Assembly: GCF_030546755.1 (NCBI RefSeq)
Contig: NZ_JAUOPE010000007.1
Location: forward strand, 124,001 to 188,000
DNA length: 64,000 bases
Source: Colwellia sp. 1_MG-2023
Lineage (GTDB): Bacteria; Pseudomonadota; Gammaproteobacteria; Enterobacterales; Alteromonadaceae
Direction: 5' to 3'
Shown here: piece after piece, positions 35,653 to 44,171 of the stretch
Numbering within the stretch: position 1 is the stretch's first letter
Layout: each line of letters opens with the position of its first letter
Program-made: the position numbers and the translations under genes
Notes under the pieces: model-generated
Told to the model about the DNA's origin: nothing
The model's database searches: none
What the model saw: the letters and a program-made list of their open reading frames with translations, nothing else

Positions 35653-36375
35653 TTAATTAGTACGATTTATCGTAATATGTAATGTTGGGTTATCAAATTT
35701 ATGTGCTTGCGTGAGTACCGATGTCGATAAGCCATCATCAACAGACACAACCCCCGCATGCATACCAACCATATCCAGATCATCTCGTATTTCGTTAAAG
35801 CCCTCACCTGCACCACTACTTGCAGGCCCAGGAATTGTTGAGATTAATTCAGAATTTTTTTCCGTTCCTGCATCATAAGAACGCGTTGTTAAAGAAATAC
35901 TTTCGCCAACGGGTAAATTGGTTAACGTTATCGCATTAATACCTGTAAATGCATCATTGGTATTTACCAACATTGTTGCCAAAGAAAGCAAAGCAGGTTC
36001 GTTATCTGTTAACGATACTTCAATGGTTTCGCTCATGCCCGGCATAATGATCCCAGTACCAGATTGCCCAGCTAAAACATTTTCTTCCATTAGAAATGAG
36101 CTGTTATCACCACTTTCGGCTAAAACTTCTAACGCGACACTTGCAGATTCACCTATTTGCCAAAACTGTCCTTCATCATGAAGAACAACGGCAACCGGTG
36201 ATAAAGGCTGTCCATAAGTTAAGTTACTTACCGTCACTTCATAGCTATAAACAACTGGCTCAGGTATTACGACTTCTTCCACTTCCATTGGAGATGAATC
36301 GTTGTCATTACAACCACTTAACAAGGCCAAAGGCAATAAAGATACAAAAGCTATATTATTAATTGAGCGTTTCAT
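35653..36375 (-). CDS. Spondin-domain lipoprotein
   Basis: 240 residues with a lipoprotein signal (LLSGC) and an acidic linker (SSPMEVEEVVIPEP), followed by a spondin_N-type domain: YEVTVSNLTYGQPLSPVAVV, MLVNTNDAFTGINAITL, SYDAGTEKNSEL. An AGGAGG ribosome-binding site lies seven bases before the ATG. It begins 9 bases after the first spondin gene and shares its architecture, so the two are tandem relatives in one operon. Likely exposed on the envelope, role unknown. Confidence 0.85.
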   Translation of the reverse strand: MKRSINNIAFVSLLPLALLSGCNDNDSSPMEVEEVVIPEPVVYSYEVTVSNLTYGQPLSPVAVVLHDEGQFWQIGESASVALEVLAESGDNSSFLMEENVLAGQSGTGIIMPGMSETIEVSLTDNEPALLSLATMLVNTNDAFTGINAITLTNLPVGESISLTTRSYDAGTEKNSELISTIPGPASSGAGEGFNEIRDDLDMVGMHAGVVSVDDGLSTSVLTQAHKFDNPTLHITINRTN

Positions 36376-36384
36376 ATTAACCTC

Positions 36385-37083
36385 CTAGTTAACCACTACC
36401 GTTATACGAGCCACTGGATTCAACCAACGATGAACGGTGTTATCTAAATCACTTTTTCCGCCCGCTAAATCATCATCACCTAAACTACCGCGATGTATGT
36501 GAATGTAACCATTTTCTTCATTCATCGTGACTCCCATTGCGCCAGTGCCTGCATCACCGCCAGGTGCTGCCGGAATACCTGCAACACCGGGTGATCCGCC
36601 ACCATTGATAATTTCATCATTGGCTTCAGTTCCTGCATCATAAGCATTAAGAGTCAGGGTATAAGTACCCGCTTCTGTTGGAATCATCCAACTATCAAGT
36701 CCTACGAAGCCATCATTAGTGGGTAACATCATAGCGACAAGCGACAAGTACATATTGCCGTCGGTTGTATCAAGTGTTGTGGTGGTAGTCATTGTCGGAG
36801 CCAGTAAACCTTCGGCTGGATTTTCAACCACATCAGCATTTGCCGTTGATAACATCATACTCAAACCAGAAATATCGCCACCTTCAGCCATCATCTGTAA
36901 TGATTCAGAAGCCATTTCGCCAGTAGAAAACAATGAAGTATCTGCATTATGTGCTCCGATTAATATTGGCGTGTAATAAATACCTTGAGTAAGGTTAGTA
37001 ACCGTGATGTCTAGTTGTTGGGCTTGTGAAGATAAAGCAGTGGCAGCAAAAGTTAATCCTGCCATTAACGTATTAATTTTCAT
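36385..37083 (-). CDS. Secreted spondin-domain protein
   Basis: About 232 residues with a cleavable signal (MKINTLMAGLTFAATALSSQ, AQA-like site) and a spondin_N-type domain (DITVTNLTQGIYYTPILIGA, MMLPTNDGFVGLDSWMIP, NAYDAGTEANDEIINGG). The ATG at 37083 follows AAAGGAAA and is preferred over the in-frame start at 37110. Glycine-rich loop GSPGVAGIPAAPGGDAGTG in the middle. First of two tandem spondin genes upstream of a two-component system. Confidence 0.85.
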   Translation of the reverse strand: MKINTLMAGLTFAATALSSQAQQLDITVTNLTQGIYYTPILIGAHNADTSLFSTGEMASESLQMMAEGGDISGLSMMLSTANADVVENPAEGLLAPTMTTTTTLDTTDGNMYLSLVAMMLPTNDGFVGLDSWMIPTEAGTYTLTLNAYDAGTEANDEIINGGGSPGVAGIPAAPGGDAGTGAMGVTMNEENGYIHIHRGSLGDDDLAGGKSDLDNTVHRWLNPVARITVVVN

Positions 37084-37303
37084 AAATATTTCCTTTGTTA
37101 TATTTTGCATTCGCCATCAGTATGCAAAGGAAATATTGTTTAGATTTCACAAAATAATCACAAAAGTATCACAATTATTTATTTAAAAAATGATGAAATT
37201 AACCGGATAAAATGCCGTTCTTTCTCTTGTTCAGCCATAAAATATAGGGCTTTAATGCTTCAATAACATAAACACTTAATGTTGTTATTACATAAAGGGG
37301 GAA

Positions 37304-37990
37304 TTATTTAATTAAAGCGGTTTGATCTTTCGCAACACCAAAAACATCTTGTGACTTAAAGCCAAGTGTCACGTGAAAGTCTTTATTTTGCAGTAATAAT
37401 TTTTGACGCAAAAATTGGCCATCAGAGGAGCTTGCCACAACAAAATAAGCAGTATGTTCTCCTTGGCTGACACGCCCTAAACCATGTAATTGAACACGAA
37501 TTTTTTGATTAACAGCAGCATCTTTGTTCGCTAATGCTTGATATTCGTAGGGGTTAACTAAGGTAACGTGAAAAGATCCGTGATCTCGAGCGCTTTGATG
37601 ATGTCGATATGCTTCAAATTCATCGCCCAAAATCACCCGCATCTTATTGAGGTATTGTTCAATATCCGCTTTATTTACGATGCCAGCCAAATATTTCAAG
37701 CCGGTATTATCAGACAGTTCTTGTATTTCTAATACCAACATTTTTATATCATCCACTTGATACTTAGCCTGTTCAATTGCCCTTAATGCACGTGCTTGTC
37801 CTGGACGAACATGAATAAGTTTACTGTTCACTTCAGCTTTAGCGTGCTGACCACTTGCTGTTTTCGGTAAAATAGTAACATGATTATCTTGGGTATTGCT
37901 TGACACTTGCCCACCAATATTTGCTTGCGTAATGAACGAACAAAGCAATAATGGAATGAAAAATAAAGGTTTTTTAATGGTTAATTTCAT
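37304..37990 (-). CDS. Secreted 2H-phosphoesterase-like protein
   Basis: 228 residues with a signal peptide (LFFIPLLLCSFITQA). The mature protein has two H-x-T motifs about 65 residues apart, His141-Val-Thr143 in GSFHVTLVNP and His206-Val-Thr208 in FHVTLGFKSQDVFG, the signature of the 2H phosphoesterase superfamily (LigT, cyclic phosphodiesterases, Swiss-Army-Knife group). These enzymes act on 2',3'-cyclic phosphates or 2'-5' linkages; export to the periplasm is uncommon. Substrate unknown. Monocistronic, between the spondin pair and a divergent membrane protein. Confidence 0.7.
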   Translation of the reverse strand: MKLTIKKPLFFIPLLLCSFITQANIGGQVSSNTQDNHVTILPKTASGQHAKAEVNSKLIHVRPGQARALRAIEQAKYQVDDIKMLVLEIQELSDNTGLKYLAGIVNKADIEQYLNKMRVILGDEFEAYRHHQSARDHGSFHVTLVNPYEYQALANKDAAVNQKIRVQLHGLGRVSQGEHTAYFVVASSSDGQFLRQKLLLQNKDFHVTLGFKSQDVFGVAKDQTALIK

Positions 37991-38071
37991 TAGTTTATTT
38001 ATACTTAAATCAAGTGACTAGAAAAATGTTAACATTATCATAGCACTTTTTAAAAAGGAAAAGCCTGACAA

Positions 38072-38434
38072 ATGAAGTTTTGGTTAAGCCCAGATGTATT
38101 TAATAATATTGCGATTTCGCTAGCAGAATACCGCTGGAACTTGCTGGCTTGGAGTGTTTTTTCATTTTTACTCTTTCTGATATTACAATATCAAGTGAGT
38201 CAAACCACACCTACTTTACTGGTTTGGCTGGCAATAATGGTTTTATTCTCGGCATTACAAGCGTTAGTCATCGCTTCATTTATTTTCTTCTTCCAAGTAT
38301 TACCATCTTCGAAAGTGCAAAATAAACAATGGTACAAATTTTATCGAACAATTGAATGGTGCGAGACCATACTGTTCGGTTTTATTTTACCTTTGCCAAC
38401 GATGTTGTTTATCTACGCTTTTCTGACAGTTTAA
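38072..38434 (+). CDS. Small integral membrane protein; 3' end duplicated at 55.9 kb
   Basis: 120 residues with three hydrophobic segments (about 22-43, 48-74 and 92-118). No family recognised. AAGGAAAA precedes the ATG. Its last codons (AFLTV, stop) form part of a 22-bp direct repeat whose second copy stands at 55,906-55,927, directly beside the DUF3392 gene, indicating that about 17.5 kb of DNA was inserted at this gene's 3' end. Confidence 0.65.
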   Translation: MKFWLSPDVFNNIAISLAEYRWNLLAWSVFSFLLFLILQYQVSQTTPTLLVWLAIMVLFSALQALVIASFIFFFQVLPSSKVQNKQWYKFYRTIEWCETILFGFILPLPTMLFIYAFLTV

Positions 38435-38437
38435 ATA
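38416..38437. repeat. Left direct repeat of the 17.5-kb island
   Basis: 22 bases beginning CGCTTTTCTGACAGTTTA, identical to 55,906-55,927 in the same orientation. It contains the last five codons and the stop of the 120-aa gene. Candidate attL-like boundary. Confidence 0.8.
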
Positions 38438-38462
38438 GTTAGGGTTGAAATAACTAAGCCTG

Positions 38463-39851
38463 TTAAACAATATAGTTATTTTTTGATGCGAATATAAGTG
38501 TTTCATCAAGGGCTTGTTGTAATATCACTATCATCTCGTCAATTTGTGACTCTGTAATGATCAGAGGCGGACAAAATGCCAAAGACGATCCCGCTATAGC
38601 TCGCGTGATCATGCCAAGTTGCTGGCATGACTTCATGGCAAAGTTACCAATATCGCCATTTAGAAATGCTAAACCTGTTTTTTTGTTCGCAACTAATTCA
38701 ACAGCGGCAATCATGCCCTTACCTCTTATTTCACCCACTAACGGATGATCTTTTAACGTTTGTAATTTAGCTTGCATATAATCGCCAAGCAGAGCTGCTC
38801 GTTCAAATATATTATCTCGCTGATAAATTTCTAACGTTTTTAACGAGACAGCACAACCTACAGGATGGCCAGAATAAGTATATCCATGACCAAACACCCC
38901 AACTTTATTACTTGGTTCAACTAACGCTTGATAGATATCGTCACTCACAAGTGAAGCACTAATAGGCATGTAAGCTGAAGAAAGTTGTTTAGCTAAGGTC
39001 ATTAAATCAGGTGTTTTTATTCCCATCGTATTACAGCCAAAATCGTTTCCAGTTCGGCCAAAAGCTGTTATGACTTCATCCGCCCAAAATAAAATATCGT
39101 ATTTGGCTAAAATAGCTTGTACTTTTTCATAATATCCCTGAGGAGGAACAATGACGCCGCTAGCGCCGGTTATAGGCTCAACAATAAATGCAGCGATAGT
39201 TTCAGGGCCTTCTTTAATAATAAGCTTTTCTAGGTTCTGAGTGATCCTATCAACAAACTCAGTTTCAGATTCATGTGCTTGAGCACCACGATAATAATGT
39301 GGTGCATCAGTTCGCAAAACACCTAAAGCATCAAAAGGCAAGTCAAAATGGGTATGATTTACAGGAAGCCCTGTTAATGATGCAGAAGCGATAGTGACCC
39401 CATGATACGATCGCTCTCTAGCAATTATTTTATATTTTTGCGGCTGTCCAATCGCATTAAAGTAATAGCGCAATATTTTAATATGGGTGTCATTGGCATC
39501 ACTACCTGAGTTACCAAAAAAGACTTTGGCATTGTTCATTGGCACCATGGCTGATAATTTTTCTGCTAGATCAATACCTACTTGATGAGTTTTACCACCA
39601 AACATATGTGAATATGACAGTTTGCTCATTTGCTCGTTAGCGGCGTCAATTAATTCTTGATTCTTATACCCTAATGAAGCGCACCATAAGCCAGCCATAG
39701 CCTCTAAGTATTTATTCCCTTTATTATCATAAACATACACTCCCTTTCCTCGCTCAATAATAAAGTCACTCGATTTTTTCAAATTGCTTGTTGGATAGAT
39801 AATTGGGTTCATAAATAACATCGCTTGATGGTTTAAATTTACATTGAGCAT
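38463..39851 (-). CDS. Class III omega-aminotransferase (putrescine/beta-alanine-pyruvate type)
   Basis: 462 residues of the fold-type I class III aminotransferases. Motifs: FFGNSGSDANDTHIKILRYY, ARERSYHGVT, FIVEPITGASG, WADEVITAFGRTG, PLP-binding lysine in TLAKQLSSAYMPIS, and the phosphate-binding HGYTYSGHPVG. Overall closest in feel to SpuC/omega-amino-acid:pyruvate transaminases, which use putrescine, cadaverine or beta-alanine. Divergent from a LysR gene that probably controls it, and in one island with gabT and gabD, so a product such as 4-aminobutanal or succinic semialdehyde is plausible. The exact substrate cannot be told from sequence. Confidence 0.85.
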   Translation of the reverse strand: MLNVNLNHQAMLFMNPIIYPTSNLKKSSDFIIERGKGVYVYDNKGNKYLEAMAGLWCASLGYKNQELIDAANEQMSKLSYSHMFGGKTHQVGIDLAEKLSAMVPMNNAKVFFGNSGSDANDTHIKILRYYFNAIGQPQKYKIIARERSYHGVTIASASLTGLPVNHTHFDLPFDALGVLRTDAPHYYRGAQAHESETEFVDRITQNLEKLIIKEGPETIAAFIVEPITGASGVIVPPQGYYEKVQAILAKYDILFWADEVITAFGRTGNDFGCNTMGIKTPDLMTLAKQLSSAYMPISASLVSDDIYQALVEPSNKVGVFGHGYTYSGHPVGCAVSLKTLEIYQRDNIFERAALLGDYMQAKLQTLKDHPLVGEIRGKGMIAAVELVANKKTGLAFLNGDIGNFAMKSCQQLGMITRAIAGSSLAFCPPLIITESQIDEMIVILQQALDETLIFASKNNYIV

Positions 39852-39941
39852 AAAAGGATAATAATTTCATTTATATAATTACTTGTCTTTATTTATAATT
39901 GGATATACAAATGTAAATACACAATCAATGTAAGGATTATC

Positions 39942-40865
39942 ATGGGAAAAAAGAAAGCGGCGCTTTCAAGACAACTTGCCGATATTGATATACGTTTGCT
40001 AAATGTATTTAAAGCGGTAGTAGACTTTGGAGGATTTAGTGCTGCAGAAATCCCACTCAATTTAGCTAACTCAACAATTTCTAACTATATTGCTGACTTA
40101 GAAAATAGATTGGATATGCATTTATGTGACCGTGGTCGCGCCGGCTTTAAGTTAACAGAGCATGGTTTGGTTGTTTATAATGCGACGGTAGAGTTAATGG
40201 CTGCACTTGAACAATTTCGTGCGACAATAAATCAATCACATCACCGCCTGCTAGGATACTTACACATTGCCTTTGCTGAGCATATGTTGAGTGTTCATGA
40301 CTCTTGTATGATCACCGCTTTGCAAGCATTTACTGAAATGGCTCCCGATGTTGAAGTAAAAATAAGCACCATGAGTTCTGATGAAGTAACAACCGCCGTT
40401 CAAAATAAAAACGTTGATATTGGTGTCACGGTATTATCTGAGCGCTTTAATGAATTTGAATCTTTAGCTTTATTTTCTGAAGAGATGCTTGTCTACTGCG
40501 CTCAGGGACATCCCCTTTTTAATCAAGAAGAAATATCGCCACAAGAATTACAGCACTATCATTTTGTCGAATCTCCTCGTTTGATGCGTGGACGTGAGCC
40601 TCATTCAGATATGGAGTTATGGAATAAAACAGCTATAGCGCATCATCAAGAAGCAAGGGCGACACTCATTTTGAGTGGGGCTTACCTTGGTATTTTACCT
40701 AAACATATTGTTTCTAATTGGGGGCTAAATAATAAAATGAAGCCTTTGTTTATTGAACGTTATGGCTATCAAAATCCCTTTAAGGCGGTTCGACTTAAAA
40801 AAGGCACGAATGAATTAATTACTGATGTGTTTTTTCAATGCTTAAAAAGCGCGATTAGTCGCTAG
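39942..40865 (+). CDS. LysR-family regulator, divergent from the aminotransferase
   Basis: 307 residues: N-terminal winged helix (LLNVFKAVVDFGGFSAAEIP, LANSTISNYIADLENRLDM, CDRGRAGFKLTEHG) and a periplasmic-binding-like effector domain. It resembles the second LysR at 54849 along its whole length, so the two are paralogues placed near the two ends of the island. The 90-base gap to the aminotransferase should hold a shared operator. Effector unknown, probably an amino acid or polyamine. Confidence 0.88.
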   Translation: MGKKKAALSRQLADIDIRLLNVFKAVVDFGGFSAAEIPLNLANSTISNYIADLENRLDMHLCDRGRAGFKLTEHGLVVYNATVELMAALEQFRATINQSHHRLLGYLHIAFAEHMLSVHDSCMITALQAFTEMAPDVEVKISTMSSDEVTTAVQNKNVDIGVTVLSERFNEFESLALFSEEMLVYCAQGHPLFNQEEISPQELQHYHFVESPRLMRGREPHSDMELWNKTAIAHHQEARATLILSGAYLGILPKHIVSNWGLNNKMKPLFIERYGYQNPFKAVRLKKGTNELITDVFFQCLKSAISR

Positions 40866-40889
40866 AATACACATAAGAATAACGCGTAA

Positions 40890-40919
40890 CTGGCACTATA
40901 AAACCGTGTTATCTGGTAC
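40890..40919 (+). promoter_or_regulatory. Operator A of the MocR-type regulon
   Basis: CTGGCAC (40890-40896), 16 bases, CTGGTAC (40913-40919): a direct repeat with a 23-bp period, about 95-120 bases before the serine hydrolase start. Same spacing and same orientation to the downstream gene as operators B, C and D. Confidence 0.65.
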
Positions 40920-41013
40920 TACAAGTTTATCATTTAATCTTTATGATTTTGTATGATAACAACGAATTAACGTCCGTTAACGCATAAAAATTTTCTAATA
41001 TTTAGGTATTAAA

Positions 41014-42759
41014 ATGAATATATTAAGATCGGCTGCTCTTTTTAGTCTATTGCTTTTAAATGCCTGCGGCAGTAGTTCGAGTGAAAAAGTCTCACCTGAT
41101 GCCATTGCACCTGCAGTCCCCACACCTACTACAGAGCCTAAAAGAGTCGAAGCAAGCTATGATTATTTAAATGCAAATAGTGACAAGATCTTCTCAACAA
41201 AAGCTTTTTTACCTAACAATGCAGTTAAAGCGAGCAATATTTTCGAAGGGCGTTTAACGATTACAGGAACGCCTAAATTTAAACAAAAATATGGCTCGGT
41301 TGAAGACTTACCCAAGGGATATGAGCAATGGCCTGAATTTTCATATGCTTTTGTGCAAGACAAAGAACGCTTAATTCCAATTGATAGAAGTCATGGTTTT
41401 ATCGGCAATGGGGCTTGGTCTATCACTGCTGGTGTAGGAGCTGTTTGGGATGAAGCCGATGACAATGGCTATAGTAGAGCTTCCTTTCCTTACACGATAA
41501 AAGAAAATAATCAAAACTGTGAAGCAAATGGCTTAGCAACATTTCTCTTTAAAAGTGATGGTTCTATTTCGAATGTTCACGTGCAAAATGTTGCTGAAAC
41601 CTGTCTATTTTATGGATTTGAGTTTTACGGCACTTTAACCGCCGAATACGATAATTATTCAATAGAAAATAAGGGGCAGGTGATTACTGACAGAAATATT
41701 GAAGAAGCTGCAAGGATTCCTTCGAAACCGTTAGCTGAGCTAGCGAGCGATTACCCCGGCGTTGATTTAGCTAATTATGCCTATGCCATGGATGAAGCAG
41801 ACTTAAATGGTTATAGTATTTTGGTTAATAATATTAGCTACAGCAAAGGCTGTAATACTCGCCATGGTGAGCACCCATATTGTGCTGACAAAACAATTGG
41901 CATCTATTCATTTACGAAAACCATTCATGGTTTTATGGTGGTTGCTGCCTTAGAAAAGCAATATCCCGGCTTTAAACACAGTTTAATTCAAGACTTAGTA
42001 CCTGAGTGCTCTGATAGTCGTTGGCATGGAGTAACTATTGAAAATGCACTTGATATGGCGACAGGAAATTATCAATCGTCTGCTTTTGAAAGTGATGAAA
42101 ACAGCCATGAGAAACTAAATGGTTATTTTCTAGAGTCAACCAGAGTCGCCCGTGCTAATTTTGCCTGTAATGCTTGGCCGCAACAAGTGTCACCAGGTAC
42201 TTTGAGTGTGTATCACACTAGCGATACTGAATTAGTTGGCTACGCAGCATCAGCTTATGTAAAAAATAGGTTGGGCAATGATAAAGAAGCCTTCAATGAT
42301 ATCTTAGTTCCGTTATATCAAAAAATTGGTTTAAGTCATTATATACAAGGCACGCAACGTACCTCTGACAGTCAAGATGCTTGGGCTGGCTATGGTCTTT
42401 CAGCGACATTAAATGATGTGGTGCGTATTGCTCAATACATTCGAGATGAAGGTGTGACTGACGGATTATTAGATCCGACAATGGTTAATGAAGTACTCAC
42501 TGGGGAAGTCAAAGGCTTGTTCGCTAATATTGATTTTTTACACTATGACAATAGTTTCTGGCGTTTACATGTTGGTAGCTTAACGTCAATGAGTGCTTGT
42601 GGCGCTTTAACCCAAGTGCCTATGCTTTCTGGTTTTGGTGGTCATACGAGCTTAATTATGCCTAAAGTCATCATTACTCAAATGACAGACAGTGGTGCGC
42701 TTGGTGTATCGCGAACCGTTACGGATGTCTTTAATAATATAAGTAATGTCTGTCCTTGA
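41014..42759 (+). CDS. Lipoprotein serine hydrolase of the beta-lactamase/esterase class
   Basis: 581 residues, lipoprotein signal with LLNAC. After a roughly 270-residue N-terminal part without recognised domain comes a class C beta-lactamase-like hydrolase: nucleophile motif SFTK (Ser299, Lys302), a tyrosine region YHTSDTELVG, and FGGHTSLI as counterpart of the KTG box. Such proteins are often esterases, amidases or D-amino-peptidases rather than antibiotic resistance enzymes. It is anchored in the envelope, so would act on an external or periplasmic substrate. Preceded by operator A, it is probably a member of the island's regulon. Confidence 0.8.
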   Translation: MNILRSAALFSLLLLNACGSSSSEKVSPDAIAPAVPTPTTEPKRVEASYDYLNANSDKIFSTKAFLPNNAVKASNIFEGRLTITGTPKFKQKYGSVEDLPKGYEQWPEFSYAFVQDKERLIPIDRSHGFIGNGAWSITAGVGAVWDEADDNGYSRASFPYTIKENNQNCEANGLATFLFKSDGSISNVHVQNVAETCLFYGFEFYGTLTAEYDNYSIENKGQVITDRNIEEAARIPSKPLAELASDYPGVDLANYAYAMDEADLNGYSILVNNISYSKGCNTRHGEHPYCADKTIGIYSFTKTIHGFMVVAALEKQYPGFKHSLIQDLVPECSDSRWHGVTIENALDMATGNYQSSAFESDENSHEKLNGYFLESTRVARANFACNAWPQQVSPGTLSVYHTSDTELVGYAASAYVKNRLGNDKEAFNDILVPLYQKIGLSHYIQGTQRTSDSQDAWAGYGLSATLNDVVRIAQYIRDEGVTDGLLDPTMVNEVLTGEVKGLFANIDFLHYDNSFWRLHVGSLTSMSACGALTQVPMLSGFGGHTSLIMPKVIITQMTDSGALGVSRTVTDVFNNISNVCP

Positions 42760-42825
42760 TATCTGGATTTATAAAACATTTTACTGTGCACACTTTCTAT
42801 TATTGGCACCGGTTGCACATTTTAC

Positions 42826-42858
42826 GTGCTTGTACCATGGTAATTTTAGTACAAGCAC
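42826..42858. terminator. Hairpin between convergent serine hydrolase and MFS genes
   Basis: Perfect 10-bp stem GTGCTTGTAC/GTACAAGCAC with a 13-nt loop, in the 174-base gap between the two stop codons. No T-run; probably a shared transcript end. Confidence 0.5.
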
Positions 42859-42933
42859 AATGCCCCAAATGACTTCAAGCGACTCAATGTTAATTGCAAC
42901 TGAACTTTCAAGGGATTTAAGTAAACAACCTCG

Positions 42934-44148
42934 TTAATGCTTATCCAAACTTCTCGCTGGCTTGAAAATCATCATTGAACAAATCACCAGTCCAATTACT
43001 GCAAAATTAATAACTTGCTGATAATTTTCGCCGTTTAGCATAAGCGCAGCAACCATAGGTCCTGACGCTAATCCTATTTTCGACGCAAAGCCACCAAGCG
43101 CGGCCATTTGGCCACTTTTATCTAGCTCAGAGCAAATACCAAATAAATAAGGTAAAACAAATGCCCAGGTTATTCCAATGACAATATTAGTAACCAAATA
43201 AATCATTTCATTGCTGCTAAAGTGAAGTAACCAACTACAAAACGCCGTAACTAATATAGCGCTCACAAGTGGTACCGTTCGGCCAAATTTAGTACCTATA
43301 AGGATAACTAACAATGCTCCCAATAACGCTACCCAACTAGCGACACCTAAAGCGTTACTCATAAAACTGACCGAGAGACCGTCTGCTTTACCTAAGCTGA
43401 TCATATAAGCAAACAATCCCATATTTGCTGCTTGAAATAAAAATATTCCAAATAGATTTAGCATAAGTGGTAAACGAGAAACTAAAGGAGTTACATGCTG
43501 ATTTTCGATTGTTGAATCATCTTTTTTAGCGATAGAATAATTTGGGAGGAAAGGTAGCATAACCAATGTAACGACAGTAAAGGTGACTAAAGAAATAAAT
43601 AGTGCGCTGGTACCATAATCAGGCACCAAACCAGGTAAAAACATGATCCCCAACCCGCCTAGACCCCATTGAATTAACAGCAGATAGCCAAAAGTTTTAT
43701 CTGCTTCAGAGGTCCTTGATATAATACCAAAACCTATTCCTACTAATAAACCGCCGGTTAAGCCATGGATTGCTCTGATAGCGATCATAGTATTGGGCTC
43801 GGTAATAAAAATACATAATGTGTCTATGCCAATAAGTGCGAGTAATAATACATAAGACCATCGTTGCCAACGTATTCGTTTAATTAAAAATACTGCCGCA
43901 AGTGCACCAATGGCAGCACCATATAAATTTGCAGAGCTAACAAAACCGGCTTGCTGGCTGGTAAAGGCTAATCCCTCTTTTAAGCCATTAACCACAGCAG
44001 GCATAATATTTATATAAAAAATACCTGCCGTTGTTAAAAACGCCAAGATAATCCGTGCAGTAATACTGTTGGGTAATACTTTAATTTTATTAAAATAGTC
44101 TGTTGCTTGTGAAGGCATAGGCTGAGGGTTAATATTTTGTTCTGACAT
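42934..44148 (-). CDS. Major facilitator superfamily transporter
   Basis: 404 residues, 12 predicted membrane segments, MFS fold (SSANLYGAAIGALAAVFLIK in the first half, central loop of about 30 polar residues SIAKKDDSTIENQHVT). TAGGAG precedes the ATG. It is last in the series TonB receptor - sulfotransferase - MFS on the minus strand, which suggests it moves the solute taken up by the receptor across the inner membrane. Substrate unknown. Confidence 0.82.
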   Translation of the reverse strand: MSEQNINPQPMPSQATDYFNKIKVLPNSITARIILAFLTTAGIFYINIMPAVVNGLKEGLAFTSQQAGFVSSANLYGAAIGALAAVFLIKRIRWQRWSYVLLLALIGIDTLCIFITEPNTMIAIRAIHGLTGGLLVGIGFGIISRTSEADKTFGYLLLIQWGLGGLGIMFLPGLVPDYGTSALFISLVTFTVVTLVMLPFLPNYSIAKKDDSTIENQHVTPLVSRLPLMLNLFGIFLFQAANMGLFAYMISLGKADGLSVSFMSNALGVASWVALLGALLVILIGTKFGRTVPLVSAILVTAFCSWLLHFSSNEMIYLVTNIVIGITWAFVLPYLFGICSELDKSGQMAALGGFASKIGLASGPMVAALMLNGENYQQVINFAVIGLVICSMMIFKPARSLDKH

Positions 44149-44171
44149 TAAATGCTCCTAACAGGTGCTGA

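Noticed and set aside
41014-42759. Antibiotic-resistance beta-lactamase
   Set aside because: Although SxxK is present, the protein is a 581-residue lipoprotein with altered second and third motifs and metabolic neighbours; a general esterase/amidase is more likely.
42746-42937. 63-codon frame overlapping the end of the serine hydrolase gene
   Set aside because: It crosses the hairpin between convergent genes and shows no protein-like features.
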